From positions 18,105,085-18,169,084 of the forward strand of contig NW_024609839.1 in the NCBI RefSeq assembly GCF_016920785.2: a DNA stretch of 64,000 nt, written 5' to 3'. Position numbers and translations under genes: made by a program. The stretch is from Ixodes scapularis. Lineage: Eukaryota > Arthropoda > Arachnida > Ixodida > Ixodidae. Below the pieces are notes generated by a model. The model was not told the origin of the DNA. It saw only the letters and a list, made by a program, of their open reading frames with translations, and did not search any database. This document shows positions 1 to 12,689 of the stretch, one piece after another. Within the stretch, counting starts at the first letter, position 1. Every line of letters begins with the position of its first letter.

Positions 1-1542
1 CCGACAAAAAATATAGTTTTGGAAGGACAAGAGTTCCTCAATAGTTTTCTAGGCGTTTAAACAAGACAAGACACAACAGCGACGAATCATTGAATCACTT
101 TTCGGGCTCGCAAGAGTGAGCGAAAGCTTAAGGTTACCCCCAGACAACGAGACAGTGATTGATAAGGACGCTAAAGAACGAACCCCAAAGCAAAGATACC
201 TAATAAGGAAGCCACGCCCAGTGTTTCTTAAACTGTCAGTGACAACGGCCCCCTCGGCATTGGTCGGCCCCAGTCATTCTAGTGAGTGAAATAACCAACT
301 TACTCTAAAAGCTACCGATTAAGTGCCTGCACAATAATAACCACAAAAGAGGTTCTTCTCGTCAGCTGGTAGCAGATAGACGGGGCTGCGACCCTTTATA
401 GTCTGTTGCAGGATTAGAACAGCTGGACAGGCCTTTCGAAAATCTCTATGCTTACCGTGATTGGTAGTTTTCTCCTCTCCACTTTTTCTCTGCAAGATTC
501 GATCTGCGAACCATTCAATGCAATGCGACTGGGAGAGGGTTTTGTTGGAGCGGCTGTCTCGCTGTTGCTAACCTGCTACAAGCTATAGCTCTCGTGGTTT
601 TCAAAGCGAGCAGTGCCACAAAAATGCGGTGATAAAAGCTAAAATAAAAACATCACAAGAAAAATACGCTGATGAGATGTCGTGCCTACCCTGCGATACT
701 TATGAGTGGAGTCTAAACATTATCTGCTTTTGTATTTCTTCTTGCGATTATTTCTTCAGGTCACAGAGGGTCCTCACTAGCACGCCTGTATTGTATGAAG
801 CAGCGACAGAAACAGTAGCACTTTATTATTTGTTCTTATAAACTTCGAAATTTTCCCTTTTGAAAATTTCGACGTACCGCAACAGGTATAGTCACATAAC
901 CGGTAAATTGACAGAAATCTTTATTCGCCGATAGTAGTAATTCCAAGAAAATTACCAATGTCCACCAGTAGCTTTAAAAAGGCAGTTCGAGGGGTCTTAA
1001 TGTTGAAAACGTTTGAAATGTGTAGGGTTTTATATTGTCCGTCTTGGAACAAAGAAGAGAAAACACGTCACCTTGCTCGAATATCGCGATTTAGCTTTTG
1101 GGTTTTCAGAAAGAAAAGACAGGCCATTTCCTGATCGGCGCGTAGCATGGCGGTCATGTGAACCACGTTGTGACGTGATCAAGGGGTATCTAGTGAGTTG
1201 CGCAATGTTTTACTCAGCTGAAAAATACGTTCTAAAATTTATTGTCATTTAAAAATAAATGTGTTAAAAGCTTCGTATTATTGCCACCCAACCCTTACTA
1301 AATTTTTATTACCTCATCTACCCCAATTAAACAAGACAATCTCTTCTCTTCAATGGCCACTACCGCCGATGCTGACCGGGTGCGGTGTTCTCTTGGGACC
1401 GAACCGTAACTTAAAAAGTCAGGAAACGCAGAGAGCGCACAAGACAAAACTCAATCGGAAACTTAATGTACCCATAGTGACAGATGGGCCAGTTGGTACA
1501 CGACTTATTTTGACAAAATGCACCTCAAGACAGGGACAAAGT
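1..1542. other. No recognisable gene
   Basis: AT-rich sequence. The open frames here are short, with no recognisable domain and no consistent splice signals. A stretch near 1440-1490 resembles one near 5950-5985, so some of this is old repeat. I see no confident element boundary. Confidence 0.5.
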
Positions 1543-1577
1543 AAGTAAGACAACACGAAGCGCGTGTTGTCTTACTT
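1543..1577. repeat. Perfect 15 bp-stem hairpin
   Basis: AAGTAAGACAACACG at 1543-1557 is followed, after a 5-base loop, by its exact reverse complement at 1563-1577. It lies just upstream of the first recognisable Penelope-like sequence and could be a relic terminal structure or an independent small inverted repeat. Confidence 0.8.
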
Positions 1578-1599
1578 AGATCCATCGATGTAGGAAAGT

Positions 1600-2837
1600 T
1601 GTTTTGACGAATTGTTCCCTGCGGTTAGGTAATGCATAGAGCGTAACGACGAGATCGCGTTTAGGAACTCCAGCGGGATTAGTGTGAACTCATTTATAGA
1701 ACTGCTCATATGCTACCTGCATTCTACCTTTGTGTCTTTTGAAAGTGACTTGTATGTTCGAAAGCATGTGATCTGTATTGGGTCCTGAGTCGACCCGGTA
1801 CTGCGCTACATTTTTTAGGCGCGATTTGACCGGGCTGTGCTCAGCAGTCTAAAATAAAGGGGGATGCTAAAATACTAAGATACGTGGATGACTTGCTGGT
1901 GCCGGTACCGCAGCCCAAAGTGTTGGATGACAACCTCACTCAAAGGGTGCTGATAATTTTCTGTCTGAATTCGCGTGGATTAACGTTTACTCCCGAAACA
2001 ACGGCGTCAGGAAAGCTGAAATTCCTAGATTTAAGTTTAGATTTTCAAGAAGAGCACGTGTGCTGGGGAGTAGAGACCACACTAAAAAACGGTCTTGCCC
2101 TTTAATTCAGCAAACTCTAAGCAGCTTAAAAGAGGAATCGCTTCCTCCCTTTTGAAGACATCTTTTGCCAAGTCGTGCCAGCACGCCGTGAAAAGTAGTT
2201 TTTGCAACCAGGTGGAACGCCTAAAATCATCGGGTTACCCTGATCGTTTTTCTTCAAGAGGTGGCTGAAACACTTGTTTCCAAGATGAAAAAGAAAGAAG
2301 AGGAAGCACAGGAGCCCAGGGGAAGAGTGAGACCCGCTGTTATACCCCATATCCACAAGGTCTCGCACAACCTAAAAAACGTGGTGGCACACTTTGATTT
2401 GCCGGTTGTGTTTTCGGCCCTGGAAAAGCTGTCCAACCTGTGCCAAAGAATTAACAACAAACAAGACGGAGGTGACGTTTGCAGAAAGAAACACTTTAGA
2501 AAAGTCGTTAATGCGCATCTTCGGTCGTATACGAAATTCCAATGACATGCGAGAAAAGGTACGTGGGTCAAACGGGCAGATGCGTTAATGAAAGGGCAAG
2601 AGAGCACGCGCTATAAGTAAGGAATTCCTCCTCGGCAATTTAGCTATTCATTGCGACAGATGCCCTCACGCCCCGGAGTTGAAAAAAGAAAAAAAAAATT
2701 CTGGGAAAGCTGAACAGTAAAATCTTGAGAGAGATGTTCGAGTCATTTAACATTATAAAGCAGGGAGATGACAAATGCATAAGTGCCCCGTCAGTGCATC
2801 TAACAGACGAAAAATTTGAATTCTTGCTTCAGAAACC
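1600..2837 (+). pseudogene. Penelope-like retroelement fragment (RT palm to GIY-YIG C-terminus)
   Basis: This is a decayed 3' part of a Penelope-like element (PLE), whose protein joins a reverse transcriptase to a GIY-YIG endonuclease. In order I can read: an RT fingers/palm stretch (FIELL near 1695, CIGS near 1775); the catalytic motif RYVDDLLV at about 1878-1900; a linker with the family-typical IPHIHKVSHNLK at about 2342-2380; VVFSALEKLSNLC; the GIY-YIG core YVGQTGRCVNER at about 2560-2595; and a C-terminal tail ending CISAPSVHLTDEKFEFL near 2830. Frameshifts and stops break it into at least four pieces, including a TAA straight after REHAL. The N-terminal RT is missing. It stops abruptly next to a 14 bp sequence (2839-2852) identical to the end of repeat R, which suggests truncation by another element. 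The clade is inferred from remembered tick PLEs. Confidence 0.8.
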
Positions 2838-3944
2838 CGAGTTGGTGTATAGACCTTTCCAGCGGCAGTCTCGAACGAAGCGATTTACAGCGCGCGTCCC
2901 TGGTTCTGAGAGTGTACGTCAGTGTTGCCCGACTGCGCTGAGCTGTGGAGTTTCTCGTCAGTGGGCTGTAGCAGCCTGCGTAGGCGCAATTCCGGACGCT
3001 GGTGGCGGCTGAATTGCCGCGTTTTCTTTTTTATCTTGTGTTCTGTGGCGAACATAATTTATAGAGGTCTTTAAGAAAGCAGTGCTCTATTTTTGGGAAC
3101 AAAAACAAAGAAATGAAAGCTGTTTTGGTGAGTCCGTGCGCGACAAAACGAATGCAACTGGAATGTTTGTTTCATTTTATGTTCATTGTTTTACGGCACC
3201 GTACACTAAGCCGTGTCAATCTATAAAGGTCAAAATATTTGACCGCACAGGATATCCGTACTGCATGGATATACCCCGCCCACAACATAAAATTCAATGA
3301 GTCTCATCAATCGAACAAAAAATATATTCTACGTACCCCACGGTGCCGCGTTATCCGAACAGGATTTGAGAAATGTCTCAAATAACACAGCATATCCAAT
3401 ATACAGTGTCGACGATAGTCACTTCACGACGATCGGACGGAATCCGGTGTGTTTTGAGGAACATGTAGAAGAGAGCTCCGTTTATGCACAGCTTCGAAGC
3501 AAATGAACGAATGTGCTTATTCCGTCGCCACACCCCGGACCCGACCTTATCAGTTAGTTTTTGCGAACACCCGGAACACAGCCTGGAAGGCTTTTTGGAG
3601 ATTATCTCGACGGAAATAATCCTTCAAGCACGTCGAACTGCCTGCGTCGCGGGCTGCTTGACGTTCGCTCTCTTCGTTCGTTTCCTGCGAAGGCCGAGCG
3701 GGCTACGAGCCCTGGAATTCCCTGGTTCTCACAGTGGAAGATAACATACAAAGGGTAAGCACCCTAAATAGGCGAATAAAATAAAAACTTCCAAGAAAAG
3801 CCGCCGAACTCCGAATGCAAAATGCAGGTGGGGAGTCACGCTGACCGGGTTTCCACAGCTCAGGCGGGTGCCAGATATTTCTGGTTGATAGGGGTCGCTC
3901 GATTCGCAAAATGGCGGCGGCCAAAGCGCTTTTTTTGCAAAGGT
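2838..3944. other. No recognisable gene; orphan R-type terminus at its start
   Basis: GAGTTGGTGTATAG at 2839-2852 matches the right end of repeat R (3945-5603 and 27244-31041), so this may be an orphan end. The remainder has several open frames (3082-3300, 3484-3744, 3822-4142 and others), none with a recognisable domain. Confidence 0.45.
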
Positions 3945-5603
3945 CTATACACCAACTCAACTCTCCTACGTCACGCCGCGGTGGTGGCGCGCCGGACGCA
4001 CTTCTGGTCTGGGGCGGTGGGCAGAAGTCGCCTTGCCAGACATGCGTTCCTGTGTTCCTTTGGAATAAACGAGACAAAAATCCTGCCTTCTCGTCAAAAT
4101 GCTGCGATGGGGGCTTTACCAAGACAGTCTGGAAAGGTTTGAAGATCAGTTTTCATGTGTTTTTGCACCCTCCGTTCGTCCGAGAACGTGGATAGTAGCC
4201 GTGAAAAGGGCAAACCAGGCGCTGTCGAACTACGATTGCGTGTGCGGGCCACAATTTGTGGTCGCCAGATGTATTTGCTTTGTTCTAACATGAACGAGAG
4301 AAAACCCTCAAGTTGTCCGGACCACCCACGGGTTCAGTGCGTCTTCAAATTCACACGGCCGCCTGATCGTTCGAACTTTCGTCTGCTCTTTCAAAGTTGT
4401 CTGCTTTTTGTCGTCTGCTCGTTCAAACAAAAGCGGCCCGTAGACCAAACTTTGACCCGGTGATTGCAATAAGAAGTAATTGTAGGCCTCAATAGACTTA
4501 AGCAGGCTCGGCGTAAACAGTAGATACAATATGTTCATCATTGGTACCGGTGGCCATCACCGACTTGTTACGCTTGGTCTGTTCCCGCTTTCGATTTTCA
4601 GTATAGACGTCGATCATCGCCGCTACCTTCTACACTTTTGCAGCACGAGCGACGTCGCGACCGAAAATATATCTGGAAGAATCTCATCATGGTTTTGGCG
4701 TCCATTCTGCGGCGTTCATGCGAATGAATCGCCGCACGTCAAATTACTTAGGGAAAGTTTAGCGGCGTAACGAGCCTTGATAATTTCGCTCAGGCGATTC
4801 AAGTGGTAAGACATTGCGATGAGAACGCAGAATCGACAACTCCAACGCGAAAAAGAGTATGCAGACTCCCACAGACGCCTACAACGTGACATTCGAATGG
4901 TTTGTTGACGCGGGACGCGGTGCTTCTTGCCCGTACTCCATTGCGCGTGCGTTCGAAGTGTCGTCTGCTCTTTCAAACTTGGCTGCTTTTTGTCGTCAGC
5001 TCGTTCAAACGACAGCGGCCCGTAAACCAAACGTTGACCCGGTAATTGCAATAAGAACTAAGTGCAGGCCTCAAAACACATTTGAAGGTTGGTTGGGGTA
5101 AGTCGGCTAAGTGTAAACAGATACAAGAAGTTGTTGATCATTGTTACCAGTGGCCATCGCCGACTTGTAATGCCCGATTCTACTTGCGGTTTTCAGTATC
5201 GATGTCCACCATCTCAGCTACGGTCCACGCTTTTGCAGTCCGAGCGACGTCGCGACTGAAAATAGCGAGCAGAATCTCATCGTGGGAGTCAGGCTTTAGC
5301 GCCCATTCTGCGGCGTCCACGTGAAATGAATCGCCGCACGTCACATTATTCACGCAAAGTTTTGCCTCGAAAGTTTTGCTGAAGCTGCTCAAGTAGTCAG
5401 ACATTGTTAGGAAGACGTAGAATCAACAATTCCAACGCGAAAAAGAGCACGGGGACTCCCACCGACGCCGACAACAACGCAATTCAATGGTTTGTTTATG
5501 GGCGACGGCGGGCTTCTTGCCCACCATCCACCGCGCATGCGCGGCGCCGGTGGCGTCCGCTAGGGGCGCTCCGGTTTGTTTGTAAACATGAGTTGGTGTA
5601 TAG
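3945..5603. mobile_element. Repeat R, copy 1 (TIR-bounded, about 1.66 kb)
   Basis: The left end CTATACACCAACTCA (3945) is the reverse complement of the right end TGAGTTGGTGTATAG (5589-5603). The second copy at 27244-31041 matches along its length (the TCCGAGAACATGGATAG-like stretch, repeated GTCTGCTC/GTTCAAAC motifs, GCCGCACGTC, CGCGCATGCGCGGCGCCGG-like end). The matched inverted ends and two dispersed copies indicate a DNA transposon or MITE-like unit. The target duplication could not be resolved. On the minus strand both copies and the internal duplication keep a short peptide of shape LSEI-x-ARYAAKL...CGDSF. It recalls the N-terminus of SWIM/YqaJ-type proteins linked to arthropod transposons, but this is a weak recollection. 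Confidence 0.7.
4379..5553. repeat. Internal tandem duplication in R copy 1 (two units of about 580-595 bp)
   Basis: Unit 1 (about 4379-4957) and unit 2 (about 4958-5553) both run from GTCTGCTCTTTCAAA through the phrases CCGACTTGT, GAGCGACGTCGCGAC, GAATGAATCGCCGCACGTCA (unit 2 AAATGAATC...) and CGACG(T)CTTCTTGCC-like ends. R copy 2 has only one unit (about 30374-30985). The duplication is therefore specific to copy 1, or was lost from copy 2. Confidence 0.8.
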
Positions 5604-7289
5604 ATAGTGAGTTGTTTCAATAAACATTCAGTTGAAAGTGGTGCTTCATATGGTCTTACTTTGTCCATGTCTTGCGGCGCATTTTGTTAAAATAAATTAA
5701 TGTGCCCTTACTGACGTCATGATGCAGGCGACTCAAGAGAGGGAATAAGAGTTAGGAGTACCAGAATCTTCACTGCGTTTTATTTCTTTACCCCAAAAAA
5801 AGCGCACGTAAACAAAAATGGTTTCCCCCCTTTTAATGCTAGAAGTGAAAGACACTACTGGGCCCTACACGCTAAAACATCTCACAACCTTAGGTGTGTA
5901 ACAACCCCGTTCCAGTGACTTAGACCAATTACTGAAGCCTTTCCGCCATTACCAAACCAATCGGAGACTTAATGTACTCATAATGGAAGTCAATCGAGCA
6001 ACAGTGAAATCAATCGTGTAATGCTAAAATATGCATCGTGATGGCACTCGTTGTGTTTGTGTGTGAGATATTACCATCTAAAGGCACAGACATACATTCC
6101 AGACTGCTTACGTGTAGGAATGCGAAAGCATTGCTAAACGCAGCGCATTCCCAAAAGCAGCGCGTCACATCTTTCTTTTTGACACTGTGCTCCGGCGGTG
6201 ACATGACGCTCCCCCACAGCACAAACGCGGCGAACCTCACCGGCTTCACGACGCCTTCCGTGACGAAGCATTACGTTGCTGTGCGTTTCTTTGTGTGTTA
6301 TTTCCGAGGCGCGTGTGCTTTTACCTTGAGCGTCCGCGCTGGTTTCCGTGACGAGGCATCTGACATGTGACGTCGCACCAATGGGAGTTTAGGTGCCGTT
6401 TTTCGCTGCTACAGACAAGGGCTACAGACGCCGCCGACTTCGCTTGATGGGACCAGTTAATGCTCTCGCATTAAAAACGCATGATCGCGGCGGTTCTACT
6501 GTGCGGGGTTGGTTTACTTGGTCAAACATACATAAGCGATAAGCGACCTGACGACGTATTTCTGACGCCGCTGGATCGACTCGATTGGAATGTCATACTT
6601 AAAGTGAGTCTGAGTTTACGTTTGCGTTGCACTACTTCATCTCCCTCCTCCGCTTCTATCAAAGTGCGCGTCTTGACGGGGCAGCGGGCTAGGCCAGCAC
6701 CACCTAGATTCTAAGGCCTGCGTATGACGTCATTGTTAGTAAATCTCCCGCCCGCCCCAAGCTGCAAACACGTTAAAGCTCGTACAGAGACGCCGCAAAG
6801 TGCCAGACGCGTCCGTCTCGTTGCGAGACGCTACCCGACTAGCTGGGCTGCAATGCTGACGCAAGTTATAGGCGCTGATGCTTGAATCCACTAGTGCTGA
6901 CGTTTGAAGGACAAAACGGCACGCCTTGTCCTCCAGCTGGTATTTCATGAGCACGTTAGCATGCTCCCGACAGTTTATTAAAAACCCCGTTGAATGCGTA
7001 ATGGATACCAACATTTGAGTAGTCGGCGACACTCGGCAGTCTTTGATGCAGCCAACTTTTTAATGACTTTTAAATACGATAGTGTTTAAAAACATAAAGA
7101 AAGACAATATAGACGAATCGGTTGCGAAAGCTGACAATTAAATGCCTACACAATAGCGATGGGGCCTGATATTAGTCCAGTGGAAAAGAGTGCGAAATAA
7201 GCAGAAAGAAAAATATGGGACGTAAAAATGCTCGAGTAATCAGCTTTAGCAATGTGGAGCTCACAAAAACCGGATGTTATAAAGAAACA
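5604..7289. other. No recognisable gene
   Basis: The longest frames are 6038-6370 (plus) and 6736-7032 (minus). Neither has a recognisable domain. An AATAAA-type signal follows R at about 5620. I cannot delimit any repeat here by its ends. Confidence 0.45.
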
Positions 7290-7600
7290 TCTGTTTAATT
7301 ATGTACCAGAAAGCTCTCCACTCTTTGGGGCCAAAACGTGAATTAAATCCAATCAAATTTGAGAGTTTTGCGAGCCAAACCGACGAAGGGCTTCTGGCCC
7401 GTCCCAACGGAAGACTGAGGGCTAATGGCGACCACTTAGGGATATTTTGGTGTGCAACCGAAGTCTCAGTTCCACGGCGCCTTCTCCGCGATAAGCCTAG
7501 CTCCGTCATATTGCGGGCACCTCGACCGGGGTCCGAACCCATCACTTGGGGAAACGTATAGGTAGCGGCGCTCTGCCTCGGACGTGCACCAAGACGTCTT
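7290..7600 (-). repeat. Degraded tRNA-derived SINE, minus strand
   Basis: On the minus strand a Pol III B-box-like GGGTTCGGACCCC (plus-strand 7527-7540) is followed by a body resembling the tick SINE pattern, with CCCGGTCGAGGTGCCCGCA and then GGTTGCACACCAAAATATCCC and GTGGTCGCCATTAGCCC. In my memory these correspond to the usual GGTGCACGTTAAAGAACCCC...GTGGTCGAAATT body. The A box is not clear. The family is inferred, so only the tRNA-related origin is well supported. Confidence 0.5.
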
Positions 7601-7868
7601 CGCGAGCATGTGAGTGTCATAGACACATAGGCGCCGCATGCCATAATGATAGCGAGATGCTAGAACCTGGATGGTCTTTAGGTACACGAGGCTTCGTCTA
7701 GCTCTCCATTAAAGGGTAACGGATTTCGCGAGGGCGCTGGGCTCTGCTGGCGAGGATGGAAGAATAGTGGTACAAAAGACTATATTCAGCAAAAAACAGT
7801 TTAGATGATTTGTGGAAAATGCCTAGGGACACGGTATAATGCACAAAATTGATGGGTCAGTCACCCTC

Positions 7869-8373
7869 TGAAAAGCACGTGGTAACATTTACTCGTGAGT
7901 CAGTCACTCTTTGAATCAGTCAGTCATACAGGACGTACGGTCCTCTTTTATGATGTGGAAAAAAAATTATGATTTGAATCCGAGAAACAGAACAATCATA
8001 ATATTTACTCACAAAACAAAAGGAACCGTACATGCTCTGCCGGTAACAGAAGGGTGAGTAACTCAAAGCTGCGAGCTACGGCTTGTTGTCTACACGGGAT
8101 GTGTTTGGAAGGTTTTTAACCTAAACATGCGTGGTTGACATAAGAGCAACGATTTTTGAAATAAAGATTTTATCGACACCATTTAAGGTTCCGGTTCACA
8201 GGCGGTCATCTTGAATGGCTGCGATACTGTTTTTAATTTATTCAATTAAATACCAAAATGCGTGCTCAATGAAGCTTTGCGAACATACTTGCTACGTTAT
8301 TTGGCATTCAAGGACAAGCTATTAAAGGCGTAAGTCAATTAAATCGCTAAGGAGTAAATGTTACCACGTGCTT
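7869..8373. mobile_element. TIR element, about 505 bp (MITE-like)
   Basis: AAGCACGTGGTAACATTTAC at the left (about 7873) is the inverse of GTAAATGTTACCACGTGCTT at the right (ending about 8373), a near-perfect inverted repeat of about 22 bp. The interior is non-coding and AT-rich. A diverged second copy lies at about 9600-10150 with its left end altered. No clear target duplication, so the superfamily is unassigned. Confidence 0.7.
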
Positions 8374-9114
8374 CTAATTTTTATTCGCGAACATTACGAC
8401 AAGGCTGACAGGTATACCTTGTATTCATTATTACAACAAAAACACCGACGATATCTCTTTCTCATTTCTTATCTGTCTTCAATAAAAAAAAATGATGCTA
8501 CTAATTACTGTTGTCTAAGAAAAATATGAAACAATTTTGCAGAAACCCTCTTGTACACTTTTTTATTACACAGAAGTTTATATACTATCGAATACACAAC
8601 TTTATAGCGATATACAGAATTTATATTTAAAAAAAATGACAGGGGTGTGGCGTACATATTTCTAGGTTAGATAGCACAATGTACCACCCCATGCGAAAGG
8701 CAGAGTCAGTATTATTCATTCATTCATACATCGTACGATCGAAGACAGACGTTTGCTGGAAGTGTTCTGGTCTTCTCAATGCCTCGCAAGAAAATGTTGT
8801 CTTCACAGCACCTCGCAAGGAAACTGCCTTCCTCTAGGGACAGAGAAACAAGTCGGGCTCGTTCTACTACGACCAAGGGGTTTGTCTCAAATGTATCAAC
8901 AGAATATCGCAAATAGAAAAAATTTCCAAAGAAAGGCACTGCAGGAAAAGCCCCGTTTTCAATCTCACTCCCTCCGGCCAAAAGACCGGGAGGCAGCGGT
9001 TTTTAAACACCTCCTGCGCGCCAGCGTGATATCCCCAATTACACCATAATAATTATTTTATTCGGTAGCAAAAGGACAACAAACAAAACAAACAAAAACA
9101 AAAGCGTGCAGCAT
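8374..9114. other. No recognisable gene
   Basis: AT-rich spacer, then two overlapping open frames (8724-8981 minus, 8753-9049 plus) with no recognisable domain. Confidence 0.45.
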
Positions 9115-9200
9115 CGTTGGCAGCGCAAGCGTGTCTGAGACACGAATGTACAGGGTTCAAACTCCGCCTTCGGTCAGATCTTCTTATTCGCCAATATTAC
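9115..9200 (+). repeat. Possible tRNA-derived SINE head
   Basis: TTGGCAGCGCAAGCGTGTCT followed about 30 bases later by GGGTTCAAACTCCGCC resembles a tRNA A box / B box pair, and the following CCTTCGGTCAGATCTTCTT resembles a SINE body. The spacing is short and the boxes are degenerate. Confidence 0.35.
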
Positions 9201-9599
9201 TCTTCTGGAAAGGTCCAGTTTCTTCCGAGCAATTGACTCGTTTTTAAACGTTCGCGCCTCTAGTAACTGCAGCGCCACCTCTCTGAATCCAGCATTGTTT
9301 GGCCACGTCCTCCGAGCATGGATTGGACACGATGGCTACGTTATCACTCGGCGCAAACTCGGCATGACCGCGTGAGTTGGTCAGCTCGACTGAAAAGAAA
9401 GTGCTGCGTCAGCGTTCGGCGAAGAATCGGATCCAATCACACGCTTCGTGCCCTATGGATGGATGAATGGATGTTAATGGCTAAACCTTTTGCAGCGGGT
9501 GGTAGCTTGCGACACCTATCTTAAACATGGCGAACACCAATGTACTTGGTGGACGTTTGAAACGAGTTTAATAGACCCTATTCAACCATCCTTTCACAT

Positions 9600-10150
9600 A
9601 ATGCTCTTGTGAAAGCAGCAGTAACTCCCTGCTTTGAGTCAGTCACCCTTTGAATCAGTCCATTACGCAGAACTTACGGTCCTTTTTTATGAGAGCGGAA
9701 AGCACATTTATGATTTTGAACCCGGCGAACAGGAAAATCATAATATTTACTTGGAAAACAAAACAAATTATGCACGTCCTTTGTTGGTGACAGAAGGGTG
9801 ACTGACCCGAAGAAACGAGCTGAGGCTGTTTTTTTTTTTGTTTTTTTTTTACACGAGTTATGTTCGGAAAGGTTCTTACCATAAAGTGCGACATTTACAT
9901 AAGAGAAACTATTAGTGAAATAAAAATTTGATCGGACCCATTCAAAGTTCGAATTCCACGGTAGCTCTCTTAAATTGTTACGAGACTGTTCTTAAGTAAT
10001 TAAAGTAAATAAAAAAATGCGTGCTTAATGTAGCTTTGCTGGCGAAATTGCTATATATCATTTGGGATTCTAGGGCAATCTATTAAAGGCGTAAGGAAAT
10101 TAGATAAATAACGAGTAAATGTTACCATGTGCTTCTCATTTTAATTCTCC
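9600..10150. repeat. Second, diverged copy of the 7869-8373 element
   Basis: The same phrases occur in the same order as in 7869-8373: GTCAGTCACyCTTTGAATCAGTC, ATCATAATATTTACT, GACAGAAGGGTGA, ATTAAAGGCGTAAG and GAGTAAATGTTACCA(C/T)GTGCTT. A poly-T tract (about 9830-9850) and a changed left terminus distinguish it. The first copy keeps both inverted ends, this one only the right end. Confidence 0.75.
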
Positions 10151-10249
10151 AACGTTAATTGGAAAAGGGAAAGTGTTTTTTGTTAAAAAGGTTTGTGCTG
10201 ACAATTACTTATTTTGTACGCTTATATGAATCATTCTTTTTTTTTAGAA

Positions 10250-11340
10250 ACTCTCTCGTCTACTTTTTTATATCACCGGGTGTTTGTTTCGTGTTTTGTT
10301 CTTAGTGAATATAAAATTTTCTTAAAATATCGTGAAAGCTACATAAATGGGGTCTGCGTGATTGAGTTAATTGGCCTGGCGGACATTGTGTTCAAGAGAA
10401 TGAAACCAATAAATGACTAATTAACAAAACTTTACTAATTACTTTTTAATTAGACCTCATGGGCGACATGTTTATAATTATGTAATGGATGGAATCAATG
10501 TCGAACGCTAGCCCAGTTTCTAAATATCCTGGATCAACTCAGTATTCCATGTTATTAATTTACAATTTTGTTCTGGAGATCGGTCGATACCGATACCAAA
10601 CTCGCGATGCCCATCGGAAGGACAAGCCTCGCTTGACGCTGGAGGGTCACGTGTTAATGGCGCAATTCGCGTCCCTAGTTTGCGTCACAACGCGCAGCAG
10701 CTGATTCCAGCCGGTGCTTCGCGGCTGGCGAAAGAAAAGCGAGACGCCACCTTCCTGGCCGCGAAAAACGGCTATGCTTTGCTGCTCGAAATCACTGAAA
10801 AATGTTTTAATCATGGTCGCGGGGCAGGTTAAAAAAGCAACCTGAACATAAATTACTTAACAGAAAGTAAATGCTTCGACACGCAGTGACTCAAAAGCGA
10901 CGCAAATTTCGCCATTAACACATGACCCTCCGGCGTGAAAATGAGTGCTGTCCTTCAGAGGGGCATAGCGGGTTTGGTTTCGGTATTGGCGGATTTCCAG
11001 AACAAAATTTGACAATGAATAACTCGAACTGGGTGCTCGTTCCAAAATTTTGAAAAACTGGGCTGGCCTTTTACATTTTTTGCCTTGATTTCTTCGATAT
11101 AAGCATGTGCCATAAGACGCCCAATCAAAAAAGTAATTAGTAAGTTTTCGTTAAATAATCACCTATTAGTTGCATTCTCTCTTGAACATGATGTCCGAGG
11201 GGCCGTATAACTCACTCGTGCTGACCGCATTTGTGTAGACTTCGCGGCTTTTTGTAGAAAAATCTGTATTCGACAAAGAAAAACAAAAAAAAAATACGCT
11301 GCATTACCCAGTACCTGGTGGTAGGTAATCATCCTCGTTA
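10250..11340. mobile_element. Large inverted-repeat (foldback) element, arms about 450-500 bp
   Basis: The left arm (about 10250-10705) and right arm (about 10865-11340) are inverted copies at roughly 70-75 percent by eye. Matching phrases, right arm read on the minus strand: ACATAAATGGGGTC / ACACAAATGCGGTC; GACATTGTGTTCAAGAGAATG / GACATCATGTTCAAGAGAGAATG; CTTACTAATTACTTTTT in both; TTTTGTTCTGGA in both; GGAGGGTCAyGTGTTAATGGC in both. Short opposed frames (10489-10704 plus, 10857-11045 minus) fall on the matching segments and share a TLEGHVLMAQFAS-like core. That could mean an old coding stretch or simply shared DNA. No target duplication was found. Confidence 0.7.
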
Positions 11341-12689
11341 CATTAATATTGAAAGAAAAAATGTTAGGCGCACGTGAAATTTTTACTCGTTCATTATCCA
11401 ATTAAAGGATAAACGTATGACTAACAACTGAGTGTAGTATTTCGTCTTCATCTTCTACACCTCTGGACATCTAGCACAGTCGTTATTTTCTTTTTGGTGA
11501 TAGGTAAAATAACTTTTTCATGGAGAACGTTTATAGAGGGGTTTCACAATTTTCGTTACACTGTAGAAGATCAAGACTAGTGTGCGTGTTTGAGTGTGAA
11601 CTGTACCTGTATTCACCTCTGGTTGTACTGACGACTTGAGTGTAGAGGCTTCACATATCCTCCGCTCGGCAGTATATTCAACTTCTCCCTTCATCAGCCT
11701 CAAGAAGGCGGCCATCCGTTTGGCAGAGATGCCAACTACTGACGTGATTGCTTTGGATTCCTTCGGTTTTCTCTTTGTAACTGGTGATGACTGATCTTTG
11801 GATCCTGGATCTCGTTAGTTGACTTCTCTGCCACTTTCACTTCCGTTGTCCCTACCGTCCGAGACTGGAGTTGGGTCCGTTCCACACGTGCCTGAGATGA
11901 TGACACCTACACTGAGGTCATGATAGTGATCAGAGTTGCCAACTGAATTTAGGAAAGGGGTAAGACTTGCCCTATAAACGCTAGGCGTTTAAAAATAAAA
12001 TTAAAAAAAGAAAACTTCTGCCTGTTCGTCGCCCTCGTCTTTGCACGACGGCGCCTGCTGGCATTGATGTCGACTTCTCCTGACCCCTCATCTCTCCACC
12101 GGTGCCCTGAGCCAGTACGCTTTACAAACACTGGCATGCTGGTTTTATTGAACACAACGCCCACTTGCCAGGAGCGACAACGAATCGCTCTGACACCCCT
12201 GTCGACAGCGGCTAGGAGGCATTGCGCTCACGGTCCGTGTGGCTCTCGATCAACTAATGCCCGTGCTCACCTCTGTTACGTGTGTTATCCACTCATGGAC
12301 GTTTGTGCGTGAACAGCGGCATTCAGCACCTAGAACGCGCGCTGGGGAAGCCGCCTAACCTCCTTTTGTTACAATCGGGCAGCATAACACGGCGACACAG
12401 CCACACAGCTGAGCAGCACTGATCGGAGCATCAACGCGACGGATGGACTAATAGAATCCAGCCCTCTAATAGTTATATATCATCAACTTCCACACTTTTC
12501 AAATTGGGCGGTGACAACCCCCATCTATTGACGAAAATAACGTGATAAATATTTGAAGCAAAAAAAATCAATTCTTTCGACTGCCAGTCGGACCACATGA
12601 CCACTCACGACAAGGACATACACACAACACTGCACATGCATACACACACGCGTGCGGGGCGGACACAAGTATTACAGTATTCGCCCCTA
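11341..12689. other. No recognisable gene
   Basis: Mixed-composition DNA. Short frames at 11518-11715, 11949-12164 and 12064-12312 have no recognisable domain. Confidence 0.45.
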
